Source: Pediococcus damnosus (GTDB lineage Bacteria > Bacillota > Bacilli > Lactobacillales > Lactobacillaceae). From it: a stretch of 35,805 nucleotides of DNA. Of the stretch, positions 26,388-34,801 are shown in pieces. Position 1 is the first letter of the stretch; each line of letters starts with the position of its first letter. The position numbers were made by a program, and so were the translations under genes. The notes under the pieces were generated by a model that searched no databases, had not been told where the DNA came from, and saw nothing but the letters and a program-made list of their open reading frames with translations. The stretch covers positions 1 to 35,805 of the forward strand of contig NZ_JQBD01000013.1 of assembly GCF_001437255.1 (NCBI RefSeq), read 5' to 3'.

Positions 26388-27306
26388 GATTGCGCACCTT
26401 CTTATCTGGGAGTGGAGTCTTCACACTATTTTTTATCAGATTGTCTAAATGCAACGCCTTGCGAAGCATCGGTAACATCAAACACAGGGCCAATACGATT
26501 GAAGAAATTAAATTCAAATCGTTGGTACTGAAGCCAAGTTGCAAAACAATTAATAAAACGAATCGGTATAAAATACTGCCACAGGTTACCGCAACTAATC
26601 GTTGGTTCATTGACAGGTTGCCAAACACCACTTCGCCAATAATGATGGAAGCTAAGCCAATGACGATGATTCCAATGCCCATGTTCACATCGGCATAGCC
26701 ATCACTTTGCGCCACAAGAGCTCCAGATAAAGCAATGAGGCCATTAGAAACCATCAAGCCCATAATTTTCATGCTGTCGATGTGAATGTCAAGCGATTTG
26801 GCCATCGTTTCGTTATCGCCAGTTGCGATGAATGCCTGACCTAAATCAGTTTGCAAGAACATTGCTAAAAGGGCGGTGACGATAATCACGATGATTAAGC
26901 CAAGGGTGACACTGTCGAAATATTTGGGTAATGATTCTAGAAAATGATTAGTGAATAAACTTTGTTTACCAAGGAGCGAAATGTTGGAAGTGCCCATGAT
27001 CCGTAGATTAATTGAATAACAGGCGGTCATGACCAAAATTCCGGCTAATAAAATTGGAATGCGGCCCTTCGTGTAGAGCAAACCGGTTACGAGACCTGCG
27101 ACCATGCCGACTACAATGGCCAACAGAGTGGCTAAAATAGGTGACATGCCGTGGCTAATTGCGGCGACACAAACCGCGGCACCCATTGGAAATGTACCTT
27201 CAACGGTCATATCAGGGAAGTCGAGAATTCGGAAAGTTAAAAATAATCCGATTCCCAAGATGCCCCAGAGAAATCCTTGTCCAATTGCTGATGTAATTAA
27301 GCTCAT
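26380..27306 (-). CDS. ABC importer permease (TrpY-like)
   Basis: A 308-residue membrane protein with about eight to nine hydrophobic segments, related to COG4120 permeases and distantly to branched-chain/sugar permeases. The FRILDFPDMTVEGTFPMGAAV segment near the N-terminus is characteristic. It overlaps the substrate-binding gene by 4 bases and the ATPase gene by 8, so the three are translationally coupled. Confidence 0.9.
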   Translation of the reverse strand: MSLITSAIGQGFLWGILGIGLFLTFRILDFPDMTVEGTFPMGAAVCVAAISHGMSPILATLLAIVVGMVAGLVTGLLYTKGRIPILLAGILVMTACYSINLRIMGTSNISLLGKQSLFTNHFLESLPKYFDSVTLGLIIVIIVTALLAMFLQTDLGQAFIATGDNETMAKSLDIHIDSMKIMGLMVSNGLIALSGALVAQSDGYADVNMGIGIIVIGLASIIIGEVVFGNLSMNQRLVAVTCGSILYRFVLLIVLQLGFSTNDLNLISSIVLALCLMLPMLRKALHLDNLIKNSVKTPLPDKKVRNHD

Positions 27307-28295
27307 TTGAATAACTCCCCTTTCGTTTCGGCGGTTTTGATGAGAGATTCGGGAATGTGAATCCCAAGTTTCTTGGCCTGTTTAAGATTAATTGTCAATT
27401 CCCCATGTTTTACAAATTGAATGGGAGTGGAAGCTGGTTTTTTACCCTTTAGGATCTTACCAGCCATTTGTCCGGTCATCACACCCAATTTGTATTGGTT
27501 CACACTGTAAGTTGCGACACCGCCTTGTTTAACCATTGAATCGACAGCTGGAAAAACAGGAATCTTGGCGTTGTTTGCGTTTTTGACTAACGTCTGCATG
27601 GCACCAGCAATTGTGTTATCCGTTGGCACGTAAACGGCGTCAACATTTTGCAGCATGGTTTGGGAAACTTGGTTCAGGTCATTCGAGTTTGAAATCGAGT
27701 AGGCCTTTAAAGTTATTTTTTCCTCAGCACAAAGCTTCTTGAATAGCTTATACTGGGTAACCGCCGAGTTATCACTGGAAGTGTAGATGATTCCGAGTGT
27801 CTTCATGTTTGGCATTAACTTTCGGATCAGATCCAGTTGTTCTTTTAATGGGGCCTGATCGGAAACACCGGTGATGTTGCCGCCAGGGTGGGACTCATTT
27901 TTTACTAAACCAGCACCTTTGGGATCGGTAACTGCCCCTAACACGATTGGCGTTTTGGTTGTGACATCGGCTAATGATTGTGAAGATGGGGTGGTAATAC
28001 CAATCATGAGGTCCGCGTTTTCATTCTCAAATTTTTCACTCATTGATTTCAAGTTGCTTTGGTTTCCCTGAGCGTTTTGATAATCAATTTTGACTGTTTT
28101 GCCTTTCACAAACCCTTCCGATTTCAAACCCGCGATGGTTCCCTTTTGAATTTGAGCTAAAGCTGGTTGATTCATCAACTGGAGAATTCCAACTGTGGGA
28201 ACCTTGGGTTTAGCAGTTTGTTTGGCATTACCTTGAAAAAATGCAAAACCAAGAAAAATAAAAATTGCTGCAATAAATGTAATTAAGCGTTTCAT
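27303..28295 (-). CDS. ABC importer substrate-binding protein (TrpX-like)
   Basis: A 330-residue PF04392 (ABC_sub_bind) protein. A hydrophobic N-terminus (about residues 4-20) lacks a lipobox cysteine, so it is probably membrane-anchored by its signal sequence. The binding domain includes VGILQLMNQPALAQIQKG, PIVLGAVTDP and YSVNQYKLGVMTGQMAGKIL. The ATG at 28295 is preferred, with AAGGAG upstream; a TTG-type start at 28325 would add ten residues with no ribosome site. Homologues transport tryptophan or remain uncharacterised. Expression should depend on the structured leader upstream. Confidence 0.88.
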   Translation of the reverse strand: MKRLITFIAAIFIFLGFAFFQGNAKQTAKPKVPTVGILQLMNQPALAQIQKGTIAGLKSEGFVKGKTVKIDYQNAQGNQSNLKSMSEKFENENADLMIGITTPSSQSLADVTTKTPIVLGAVTDPKGAGLVKNESHPGGNITGVSDQAPLKEQLDLIRKLMPNMKTLGIIYTSSDNSAVTQYKLFKKLCAEEKITLKAYSISNSNDLNQVSQTMLQNVDAVYVPTDNTIAGAMQTLVKNANNAKIPVFPAVDSMVKQGGVATYSVNQYKLGVMTGQMAGKILKGKKPASTPIQFVKHGELTINLKQAKKLGIHIPESLIKTAETKGELFK

Positions 28296-28325
28296 AACCT
28301 CTGCTCCTTTTTGTGTTGTGCACAT

Positions 28326-28586
28326 GGGATTGAAATTTTTGAGAAAGAAAAAAGAACAATCCCATTGCAGGATTGTTCTTAATAAATCGAAACAAAACCC
28401 ACATGAATATTATAATCCATGCGGGCTTTTTTCTACGTCAAAATTAGCCGGCAAGATACGATCTGTATGCATCCAGGTCGTATCTTGCCATAAGACAAAC
28501 TACAACCTAATTACCGGCTTTGCCAACGATTATTTAGTTGTGTGTTTGTCTTTGTCATATGTCTAGCCAACTTTCTTTATTAATTA
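28326..28586 (-). ncRNA. Structured leader of the ABC importer operon, riboswitch-like
   Basis: About 260 nt of minus-strand leader. From 5' to 3': an outer stem AGACAAAC/GTTTGTCT (28544-28551 with 28493-28500) enclosing ACAACTAAAT/ATTAGGTTGT and a GGCAAAGCC loop; a perfect 12-bp hairpin (28478-28489 with 28450-28461); a stem at 28395-28430 that is fully paired only on the minus strand thanks to G-U pairs; and a terminator at 28345-28380. The terminator's 3' arm can also pair with 28324-28332. No known riboswitch or T-box signature was recognised. Confidence 0.65.
28345..28380 (-). terminator. Terminator inside the ABC importer leader
   Basis: A perfect 11-bp stem AAGAACAATCC / GGATTGTTCTT with a 7-base loop, followed on the minus strand by TTTTCTTT. 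It is 50 bases before the first gene, the position expected of an attenuator. Confidence 0.85.
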
Positions 28587-28592
28587 ATTATG

Positions 28593-28621
28593 AGTATAGA
28601 TATATTTTTATCGGGTGTCAA
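28593..28621 (-). promoter_or_regulatory. Consensus promoter of the ABC importer operon
   Basis: On the minus strand, TTGACA (28616-28621) and TATACT (28593-28598) are separated by exactly 17 bases. The predicted start is near 28586. Confidence 0.85.
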
Positions 28622-28672
28622 GCTAGTTTTAAAATTTTTTTTATTAAATATGCATGAGATAAATTGTAATCA

Positions 28673-28701
28673 TAGACGGTACCAGTGAACCATGCTATAC
28701 T
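28673..28701 (+). promoter_or_regulatory. Extended -10 promoter of the ABC-F gene
   Basis: TAGACG (28673-28678), 17 bases, TATACT (28696-28701), with TGC directly before the -10 box (extended -10). Confidence 0.6.
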
Positions 28702-28891
28702 TTAGAAAATTATAAAAGTGAGGGATCTGCCATTGAGAAATTAAGCTAATTCTGTTGAATCTGTGAGTAAACCTGTCATAGGGAGTGCTCTGCAGTTTTT
28801 CAGGATCAGCTAATCTTTCTCGATGAGCAGGTCTTTTTGTATGCTCATTTTTAGCTAGTCTTGAAAAAAGCTAGAAATATGAGGTACCTAT
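28702..28891 (+). promoter_or_regulatory. Attenuator-like leader of the ABC-F gene
   Basis: A leader of about 185 nt. TGAGGG (28719-28724) is followed 8 bases later by a TTG-AGA-AAT-TAA frame at 28733-28744, a possible three-codon upstream ORF. A terminator stem ATGAGCA/TGCTCAT (28823-28829, 28842-28848) with a T-run lies downstream. The terminator's left arm can instead pair with TGCTC (28786-28790) or ACCTG (28771-28775). This resembles ribosome-sensing attenuators known before other ABC-F resistance genes. Confidence 0.6.
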
Positions 28892-30400
28892 ATGTCTAAA
28901 ATTGAAATTAAAAATCTTACGTTTGGTTATGAAACACAAGGAAATCTGTTATTTGATCATGTCAATCTAAATCTGGATAGTAATTGGAAACTCGGTTTGA
29001 TTGGACGTAATGGTCGCGGTAAAACGACCTTTTTAAACCTATTGCAAAATAAATTGGCTTATCAAGGCACGATCATAGCCAACTTAGCCTTTGATTATTT
29101 CCCCCAAACAATCACGAATCCCAATCAACTGACTTTTTATGTGTTAAATGATTTGGGGGTTGATGAGCAGTGGAAAGTAGAACGCGAATTAAATTTATTG
29201 GGAACGAATCCCGATATTTTATGGCGAAAGTTTACCAGTTTATCTGGTGGTGAACAGACCAAAGTTCTCTTAGCCAGTCTGTTTACACAAGGGTTTAATT
29301 TTCCTCTGATTGATGAACCCACGAATCATCTGGATATCAAAGCCCGTGACCAAGTAGCGGCTTATTTAAAACAAAAGAAACAAGGCTTTATTGTGATTAG
29401 TCATGACCGTAACTTTGTGAATCAGGTGGCCGATCACACATTATCGATTGAAAAATCGAATATTCTTATGTACCAAGGCAATTTTGCCACTTATGAGGAA
29501 CAGAAAAAATTGTCGGATATCCATGAAAAAATGGAGAATGCCAAACTCAAGAAGAGTATCACACGCCTTAAACAGACTGCGGCAGAAAAGGCTGAGTGGT
29601 CACGGTCTAAAGAGGGCGATAAGTATGGAAATCCGCATAAGAAGGGCAGCGGGGCAGTATACGATACGGGTGCGATTGGCGCCCGCGCGGCCCGCACAAT
29701 GAAACGGTCACTAACTTTGAAGCGGCATATGGAAAATGATATTCATGAAAAAGAAAAATTGCTGAAAAATATTGAGTATATTGATCCTTTAACGATGAAT
29801 TTCCAACCCAGTTATCATGATCGGTTGTTGACAGTAAAAAAGTTAACTCTCCAGTATCAAGACACTTCGCAACCACTGTTTGAGCCGATCTCGTTTGATC
29901 TAAAGAAAGGTAATTGTGTTGGGATTGTTGGACCGAATGGTGCTGGGAAATCCACATTGGTGCGGGCCATTTTAGGAGATTTTACTGGCAAGATAAACGG
30001 TGAGATTGTGCAACCGCAGCATTTAACAATCAGTTATGTGCGTCAAAGTTATGATGATAATCGAGGAACCCTGCAGCAATTTGCCGAACAACAACATCTA
30101 AATTACCAGGAGTTCTTAAATAATTTGCACAAGCTTGGCCTGGAACGCAACGTGTTTACGACTAAAATTGAACACATGAGTATGGGCCAGCAGAAAAAGG
30201 TTGAGTTGGCAAAATCTTTATCGATTCCAGCAGAATTATATTTGTGGGACGAGCCGCTTAATTATCTGGACATCTTTAATCAGGAACAGTTGGAAACACT
30301 AATTACTTCAGTAAAGCCTTCCATGCTGATTATCGAACACGATCGTGAGTTTATTAAACATGTGACGACGGATGTGGTGGAGTTGAAAACGATTAAGTAG
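28892..30400 (+). CDS. Lsa-type ABC-F ribosomal protection protein
   Basis: A 502-residue ABC-F protein with two ATPase domains and no membrane helices. Domain 1: GRNGRGKTT, LSGGEQTK, FPLIDEPTNHLD. Domain 2: GPNGAGKST, MSMGQQKK, LWDEPLNYLD. The charged linker between them, with GDKYGNPHKKGSGAVYDTG and IGARAARTMKRS, closely resembles the enterococcal Lsa proteins. Those free the ribosome from lincosamides, streptogramin A and pleuromutilins. Whether this one gives resistance is not shown by sequence. The antibiotic-responsive style of leader supports such a role. Monocistronic. Confidence 0.9.
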   Translation: MSKIEIKNLTFGYETQGNLLFDHVNLNLDSNWKLGLIGRNGRGKTTFLNLLQNKLAYQGTIIANLAFDYFPQTITNPNQLTFYVLNDLGVDEQWKVERELNLLGTNPDILWRKFTSLSGGEQTKVLLASLFTQGFNFPLIDEPTNHLDIKARDQVAAYLKQKKQGFIVISHDRNFVNQVADHTLSIEKSNILMYQGNFATYEEQKKLSDIHEKMENAKLKKSITRLKQTAAEKAEWSRSKEGDKYGNPHKKGSGAVYDTGAIGARAARTMKRSLTLKRHMENDIHEKEKLLKNIEYIDPLTMNFQPSYHDRLLTVKKLTLQYQDTSQPLFEPISFDLKKGNCVGIVGPNGAGKSTLVRAILGDFTGKINGEIVQPQHLTISYVRQSYDDNRGTLQQFAEQQHLNYQEFLNNLHKLGLERNVFTTKIEHMSMGQQKKVELAKSLSIPAELYLWDEPLNYLDIFNQEQLETLITSVKPSMLIIEHDREFIKHVTTDVVELKTIK

Positions 30401-30475
30401 CGTGGAAAATCGTTGAGTAAACTGAAAAAAATACGTAAAAAAAGCGACAGATTATGGTAAAATGAGTGTAAACGG

Positions 30476-30502
30476 ATATACTTAAAATTAAAAAGTATAT
30501 AC
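30476..30502. promoter_or_regulatory. GTATATAC-type inverted repeat before a small gene
   Basis: Perfect inverted repeat ATATACTT-(9)-AAGTATAT (30476-30483, 30493-30500). The right half includes GTATATAC (30495-30502) in the same AAAAAGTATATACA context as the site at 33911-33924 in the beta-glucoside/GntR region. Confidence 0.5.
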
Positions 30503-30525
30503 AAACTATTAAAGGAGATCTGAAC

Positions 30526-30837
30526 ATGGCTCATTTGATTTACACGGTTTTATTGACGGCTTTGGGATTACTTTGTATTTTTGTTCCACTATGGCTGTTA
30601 GTGAGAGCTAACAAGTCCATTTCAATGAAAATTGAACCAACGGACGATGATAGCAAAGTCTTTTATACTTATGTTTGGTTTTATGAAACTGGCAAGCTCA
30701 GCGTGTTAAACAGTGATGCTTATCAGGTTGGAAAAGAAGTTCAGGCAACAAATGCTGGTAAGTATATTATTCAGAAAGTAAATAAAGAAGTCTTATTTAT
30801 GGGGATGCAAAGAAAATATGAGTTTGTTTTAGAATAA
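30526..30837 (+). CDS. Hypothetical membrane-anchored protein
   Basis: A 103-residue protein with one N-terminal hydrophobic helix (about residues 4-27) followed by a soluble beta-rich domain (KIEPTDDDSKVFYTYVWFYE ... YIIQKVNKEVLFMGMQRKYEF). No family is recognised. AAGGAG lies before the ATG. The inverted repeat just upstream suggests control by a GntR regulator. It is convergent with the PTS operon across a shared terminator. Confidence 0.7.
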   Translation: MAHLIYTVLLTALGLLCIFVPLWLLVRANKSISMKIEPTDDDSKVFYTYVWFYETGKLSVLNSDAYQVGKEVQATNAGKYIIQKVNKEVLFMGMQRKYEFVLE

Positions 30838-30848
30838 TCTTTGAAATC

Positions 30849-30886
30849 AAAAAATGAGATTCGCTTAATTGCGAATCTCATTTTTT
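30849..30886. terminator. Bidirectional terminator
   Basis: A perfect 16-bp stem AAAAAATGAGATTCGC / GCGAATCTCATTTTTT with a 6-base loop, between convergent genes. Confidence 0.92.
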
Positions 30887-30889
30887 TGA

Positions 30890-31066
30890 TTACTTTGATT
30901 TCTGATCTTTAAGCTTCCAAACTTTGTATAGATCATAACTGAATAGAATAAAGATAGCAATGGTACTGACAGTGGTGATTGTCAGGCCAAATGATACGAG
31001 ATCAACAATCGACAAAATCAACATGAAGATTGCACCAATTAAACTAAAGATTAGTTTTCCGTTCAT
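30890..31066 (-). CDS. Small membrane protein at the end of the PTS operon
   Basis: A 58-residue protein with two hydrophobic segments and a basic tail (YDLYKVWKLKDQKSK). No family is recognised. The ATG at 31066 is preferred over an in-frame GTG at 31075 since AGGTCGTGAT serves as its ribosome site. It lies 12 bases after the EIIC stop and should be translated with that operon; a role in the PTS is only guesswork. Confidence 0.65.
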   Translation of the reverse strand: MNGKLIFSLIGAIFMLILSIVDLVSFGLTITTVSTIAIFILFSYDLYKVWKLKDQKSK

Positions 31067-31078
31067 AAATATCACGAC

Positions 31079-32434
31079 CTAAGCATTTTGTTGTTCGGCT
31101 TGTACTTTAGCAACACGTTCACTAATTCGCATGAATGGAAGATAAAGAAAAACACCGAGAATAATAATGAACAATTGAAGCACAGGAGCTCGCCAATCAC
31201 CAGCCGTTGAGAGATAAGGCCCAATTAGTGGCGGTGTTGTCCAGGGAACCAGAATCACGGTTCTCCGTACCCAACCAGCTGCAGTTGCGGCATATCCGAT
31301 GATACTTCCAATAGTTGGAAATAGTACAAAAGGAATCATCATTGGTAAGTTGAAAACGATTGGATAACCAAAGATCATTGGTTCGTTAATGTTAAATATT
31401 CCTGGAGCCAATGATAAGCTGGCAACCTGTCGTGAGGATTTAACTTTGCTAAAAATTAAAATGGCAATGATTAATGAAATCGTACTTCCTGAACCACCAA
31501 TCAACGTGTAGCTACTTACAAATGATGTTGTGATGATATTTGGAATATGTGCAAATGAATGAGAATGTGCATATGCAGTCATATTTGCATTCATATTAAT
31601 TAAGACTAAGGGATCCATCAAAGTTCCAGAAATAACAGTTTGGTGAATACCAAGTGTAAATAGGAAGTTGGCAACGGTGTAAATAACACAAAAACCAACA
31701 ATGTTTGTATTAAAGCCACGTAATGGTTCTTGAATCCAAGTTTTGATCAAATTGATTAAATCAGTATTGAAAAAGCCTGATAATAATGCAGCAACAATAG
31801 CAAAAATTGACATTAAGATTAAAGCAGGGAGCAAGACACTAAATGATGATGAAACTGCAGGTGGAACATTGTCCCCTAAATGGATCTGTAAACTTTTGTA
31901 GCCTGACAATTTAATGAAAATACCGGTGGCTAGTAAACCAACAATAATACCACCAAACATTCCTTGAGTACCAGCATTAAGATAGCTAATTCCGCCTGTA
32001 ACGGTGGCCATCTTGGCACCGCCTGATGCTACGGTACCTAAGGAAATGTTTCCTGGCATCATAATTAATAAGCAAGCTAGTGACATTGCGGATGCCGCAA
32101 TTGGATCATTAAAACCCTTATTTTTTGCTAAAGCATATCCAATCATAGGGGCGACTAATAATCCAGCAACGTTTAAAGTACCATTACTAATTGCATTGCC
32201 GAAAACCTGTACTTTTGTTAATGTGTCCCCATGAAATATCCATGTAAATACAGTGTTATTGAGTAGTACACCCAGACCAGCAATGATAAACACAGGTAAA
32301 ATAACTGCGAAAGCATCACGTAAGGAACGGAGATAAACCCAGTTACCAACTTTAACGGAGACCTCGGTAAACTTAGTAATAAAACTCGAATTTTCAAGCT
32401 TATCACTTGAACTTTGGTTTTTATCTTCACTCAT
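31079..32434 (-). CDS. PTS EIIC, lactose/cellobiose family
   Basis: A 451-residue EIIC membrane component of the CelB type, with about ten helices. Typical segments are LRDAFAVILPVFIIAGLG near the N-terminus, YALAKNKG, a substrate-loop GIHQTVISGTLMDP, and FNINEPMIFGYPIVFNLPMMIPF, which is strongly conserved in the family. It phosphorylates a beta-glucoside during uptake, but no EIIA or EIIB gene is present, so these must come from elsewhere. GGAGG precedes the ATG. It follows the 6-phospho-beta-glucosidase gene by 28 bases. Confidence 0.92.
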   Translation of the reverse strand: MSEDKNQSSSDKLENSSFITKFTEVSVKVGNWVYLRSLRDAFAVILPVFIIAGLGVLLNNTVFTWIFHGDTLTKVQVFGNAISNGTLNVAGLLVAPMIGYALAKNKGFNDPIAASAMSLACLLIMMPGNISLGTVASGGAKMATVTGGISYLNAGTQGMFGGIIVGLLATGIFIKLSGYKSLQIHLGDNVPPAVSSSFSVLLPALILMSIFAIVAALLSGFFNTDLINLIKTWIQEPLRGFNTNIVGFCVIYTVANFLFTLGIHQTVISGTLMDPLVLINMNANMTAYAHSHSFAHIPNIITTSFVSSYTLIGGSGSTISLIIAILIFSKVKSSRQVASLSLAPGIFNINEPMIFGYPIVFNLPMMIPFVLFPTIGSIIGYAATAAGWVRRTVILVPWTTPPLIGPYLSTAGDWRAPVLQLFIIILGVFLYLPFMRISERVAKVQAEQQNA

Positions 32435-32462
32435 AAGTTTTTTCCTCCTTTATTTGAGTAAT

Positions 32463-33836
32463 TTATTTAAGATCATTGCCATTTGAGGCGATGACTTTTT
32501 TAAACCAACCATAACTTTTCTTTGGAATGCGTTTCATGTCGCGTAAATCATGATTACCACGATTGACATAAACCATTCCGTAACGTTTTTCCATATTCCC
32601 AGAAGAACTTGGAATATCAATTAATCCCCAACCAAGATAGCCAATTACTGGAACACCATCTTCAAACATGGCATCTTTCATGGCTTGGATGTGGGCGCGA
32701 TGATACTCAATTCGATAGTCATCTTGAATTTCGTGACCATCGTAGGTTTCGCGAACGCCAATCCCATTTTCGATTGGAAACATTGGGATGCCATAACTGT
32801 TATACGTTTTTGTGAGAATATCACGGAAACCAAGTGGATCAATGGACCAACCCCATTCGGAAACCTTCAAGAATGGATTTTCTTTGCCACCAGCGTCTAG
32901 ATAATAATTTGGGAGGGTACCATCTGAAACGATAGTGCTGCTGATCGTGACACTTTGATAATAGCTAAATGCGATAAAGTCACTAGATAATTGATTGAAT
33001 ACGGCTTGATCCGCTTCGGTAAAGTCCATGTTGATGCCATGATTCTTCACAAAAGTAAGAACTTCGTTTGAATAGTGACCATTCGTGAAAACGTCTAACA
33101 AGTTGCGGTTCAAGAATTCATCGATTTGACGCGCATATTGCACATCCTTTGGTAGGGATGAAGCTGGATAAACTTCACTATAGGCAAGCATCCCACCAAT
33201 TAAATCATCTGTTTGTTTATGTAGATAGTTGGCAACACCTGCATGAGCTAACATGACGTGATGTGAGATTTGATACAGTTCGTCGTCAGTTCGATCACCT
33301 TTAAGATAGCCTGCAATCCGAAATGCTTCTGATGTCGAATATAAGTTTTGTTCATTAAAGGTGATCCAATACTTAACCCGATCACCGAAGCAATCGATCA
33401 TTTTCTCGCCATATTTAATAAACGCATTGACTACATGACGATCTGAAAAGCCGTTGTATTGCTCGGCAAGATGAAGCGGCATATCAAAATGATAAAGGCA
33501 AATCATTGGTTGAATGTGGCGGGCCAATAATTCATTAATTAAATTATCGTAGAATTTGATGCCTTCTTCGTTAAATTTGCCATCACCTTCTGGATTAACC
33601 CGACTCCAGGAAACTTGGAATCGATAACAGTTCATTCCTTGGTTGGCCATAAGATCTAAATCTTCGGGGTAGTTGTGATAATCATCAATTGCAACTTTCC
33701 AGTCCGAAGAGTTTTCTGTGGCCGGAAACGTGTCATAGACGGACTTTCCTTTTCCGCCTTCGTTATAACCTCCTTCTGTTTGCATACTTGACACTGAATT
33801 TCCCCAAAGGAAGTCTTTGGGCATTTCTTTTTTCAT
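32463..33836 (-). CDS. 6-phospho-beta-glucosidase, GH1
   Basis: A 457-residue glycoside hydrolase family 1 enzyme. The catalytic acid/base is Glu162 in ITFNEQN and the nucleophile Glu356 in FPIENGIG. The late KRYGMVYVN motif is of the kind that binds the 6-phosphate, so the substrate is a phosphorylated beta-glucoside from the adjacent EIIC. The ATG at 33836 is preferred because GGAG lies upstream; an in-frame start at 33887 adds 17 residues without support. First gene of the operon with EIIC and a small membrane protein. Confidence 0.92.
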   Translation of the reverse strand: MKKEMPKDFLWGNSVSSMQTEGGYNEGGKGKSVYDTFPATENSSDWKVAIDDYHNYPEDLDLMANQGMNCYRFQVSWSRVNPEGDGKFNEEGIKFYDNLINELLARHIQPMICLYHFDMPLHLAEQYNGFSDRHVVNAFIKYGEKMIDCFGDRVKYWITFNEQNLYSTSEAFRIAGYLKGDRTDDELYQISHHVMLAHAGVANYLHKQTDDLIGGMLAYSEVYPASSLPKDVQYARQIDEFLNRNLLDVFTNGHYSNEVLTFVKNHGINMDFTEADQAVFNQLSSDFIAFSYYQSVTISSTIVSDGTLPNYYLDAGGKENPFLKVSEWGWSIDPLGFRDILTKTYNSYGIPMFPIENGIGVRETYDGHEIQDDYRIEYHRAHIQAMKDAMFEDGVPVIGYLGWGLIDIPSSSGNMEKRYGMVYVNRGNHDLRDMKRIPKKSYGWFKKVIASNGNDLK

Positions 33837-33869
33837 ATTTCTATCTCCGCCTTTCTTGAATCCGGTTTC

Positions 33870-33899
33870 ATTATATAACCATAACAATAACTATGTAAA
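33870..33899 (-). promoter_or_regulatory. Promoter of the beta-glucoside operon
   Basis: On the minus strand, TTTACA (33894-33899) and TATAAT (33870-33875) are 18 bases apart. A GTATATAC palindrome lies just upstream of the -35 box. Confidence 0.65.
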
Positions 33900-33910
33900 G
33901 TCTTTTATTT

Positions 33911-33924
33911 AAAAAGTATATACA
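33911..33924. promoter_or_regulatory. Candidate GntR operator GTATATAC
   Basis: AAAAAGTATATACA contains the perfect palindrome GTATATAC (33916-33923), the type of core bound by HutC-subfamily GntR regulators. It lies between the divergent 6-phospho-beta-glucosidase and GntR genes and recurs at 30491-30503. Confidence 0.6.
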
Positions 33925-34032
33925 TTTATTTTAATGACCGTAGTATTGAAACAGTGTATCTTGTAAAATGCTGTATAAAATAAGGACTTAAAAGGGTAAA
34001 ATGGATTTAATAAGAGATCAGAGGAAAATAAA

Positions 34033-34746
34033 ATGTATAAATATCAAGAAATATCTGAAAAAATTAGAGAAGAAATTGTTAATGGTAACTTTAAGGCTGG
34101 TGGATTATTACCGGATCAGAACCAGTTGGCTGAAGCTTACGATACAACGAGGATCACAATTAGAAAGGCAATTCAATCGTTAATTATTGAGGGAATTGTC
34201 TATACAAAACGTGGTGCAGGAACTTTTGTACGGAAGGATTATTTACAAAACTTAGATGAAGGGAATTCCATTGATAAACCGCTTGGGACAACTCGCACAC
34301 ATCCTAATAAAAAGGTGACTAGTAAAGTATTGAACTTAGATGCACGGTTGCCAAATCAAGAAGAGCAGGCTAACTTGATGATTACAGCGACCGAGCCGGT
34401 TTATGTGATCGATCGAGTACGTTACATTAATAAAAAAGTTTATAGTTATGAACATACAATCATGCCGACTGCAGTTGCGCAAATTACAAGAGAAATTTTG
34501 GAAGGCTCTATTTATAGTTATTTAATGGATAAATGCCATTTAACAATTTCTGGATCACATCGAATTGTGAAGGCAGACAAGGCAACACAACAAGACACTA
34601 AGGCTTTGGGTATAGGGGAAGGGGAACCAGTGCTTGTTATTCAGCAGGTTAGCTATCTCGAGGATGGTGAACCTTTTGAATTTTCAAAGTCACGGTTTCC
34701 ATATCAAACGAGCCAAGTGACTGCAGATGTAAATTTGAAGAACTAG
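34033..34746 (+). CDS. GntR-family regulator (HutC type) of the beta-glucoside operon
   Basis: A 237-residue GntR regulator. The N-terminal winged helix (about residues 1-66) includes LPDQNQLAEAYDTTRITIRKAIQSLI and the GAGTFV wing. The C-terminal UTRA ligand-binding domain (about 85-232) contains YVIDRVRYINKKVYSYEHTIMP. Divergent transcription from the 6-phospho-beta-glucosidase/EIIC operon suggests it senses the phosphorylated sugar. GAGG lies before the ATG. It is a paralogue of the GntR protein at 34802-35503. Confidence 0.9.
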   Translation: MYKYQEISEKIREEIVNGNFKAGGLLPDQNQLAEAYDTTRITIRKAIQSLIIEGIVYTKRGAGTFVRKDYLQNLDEGNSIDKPLGTTRTHPNKKVTSKVLNLDARLPNQEEQANLMITATEPVYVIDRVRYINKKVYSYEHTIMPTAVAQITREILEGSIYSYLMDKCHLTISGSHRIVKADKATQQDTKALGIGEGEPVLVIQQVSYLEDGEPFEFSKSRFPYQTSQVTADVNLKN

Positions 34747-34756
34747 GTTAAACAAA

Positions 34757-34787
34757 AAAGACCTCCTCATTTTGAGGAAGCCTTTTT
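34757..34787. terminator. Terminator between two convergent GntR genes
   Basis: TCCTCA-TTT-TGAGGA stem, extended by AAG/CTT pairs, with an A-run before and TTTTT after. Confidence 0.7.
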
Positions 34788-34801
34788 AGAAACATTAAGT
34801 A

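Noticed and set aside
28318-28566. Plus-strand frame of 82 codons
   Set aside because: It lies antisense to the ABC importer leader and crosses its hairpins and terminator; no start signals.
28326-28586. Tryptophan T-box before the TrpXYZ-like importer
   Set aside because: Expected from some relatives, but no GGTGGTACCGCG-like segment is present anywhere in the leader.
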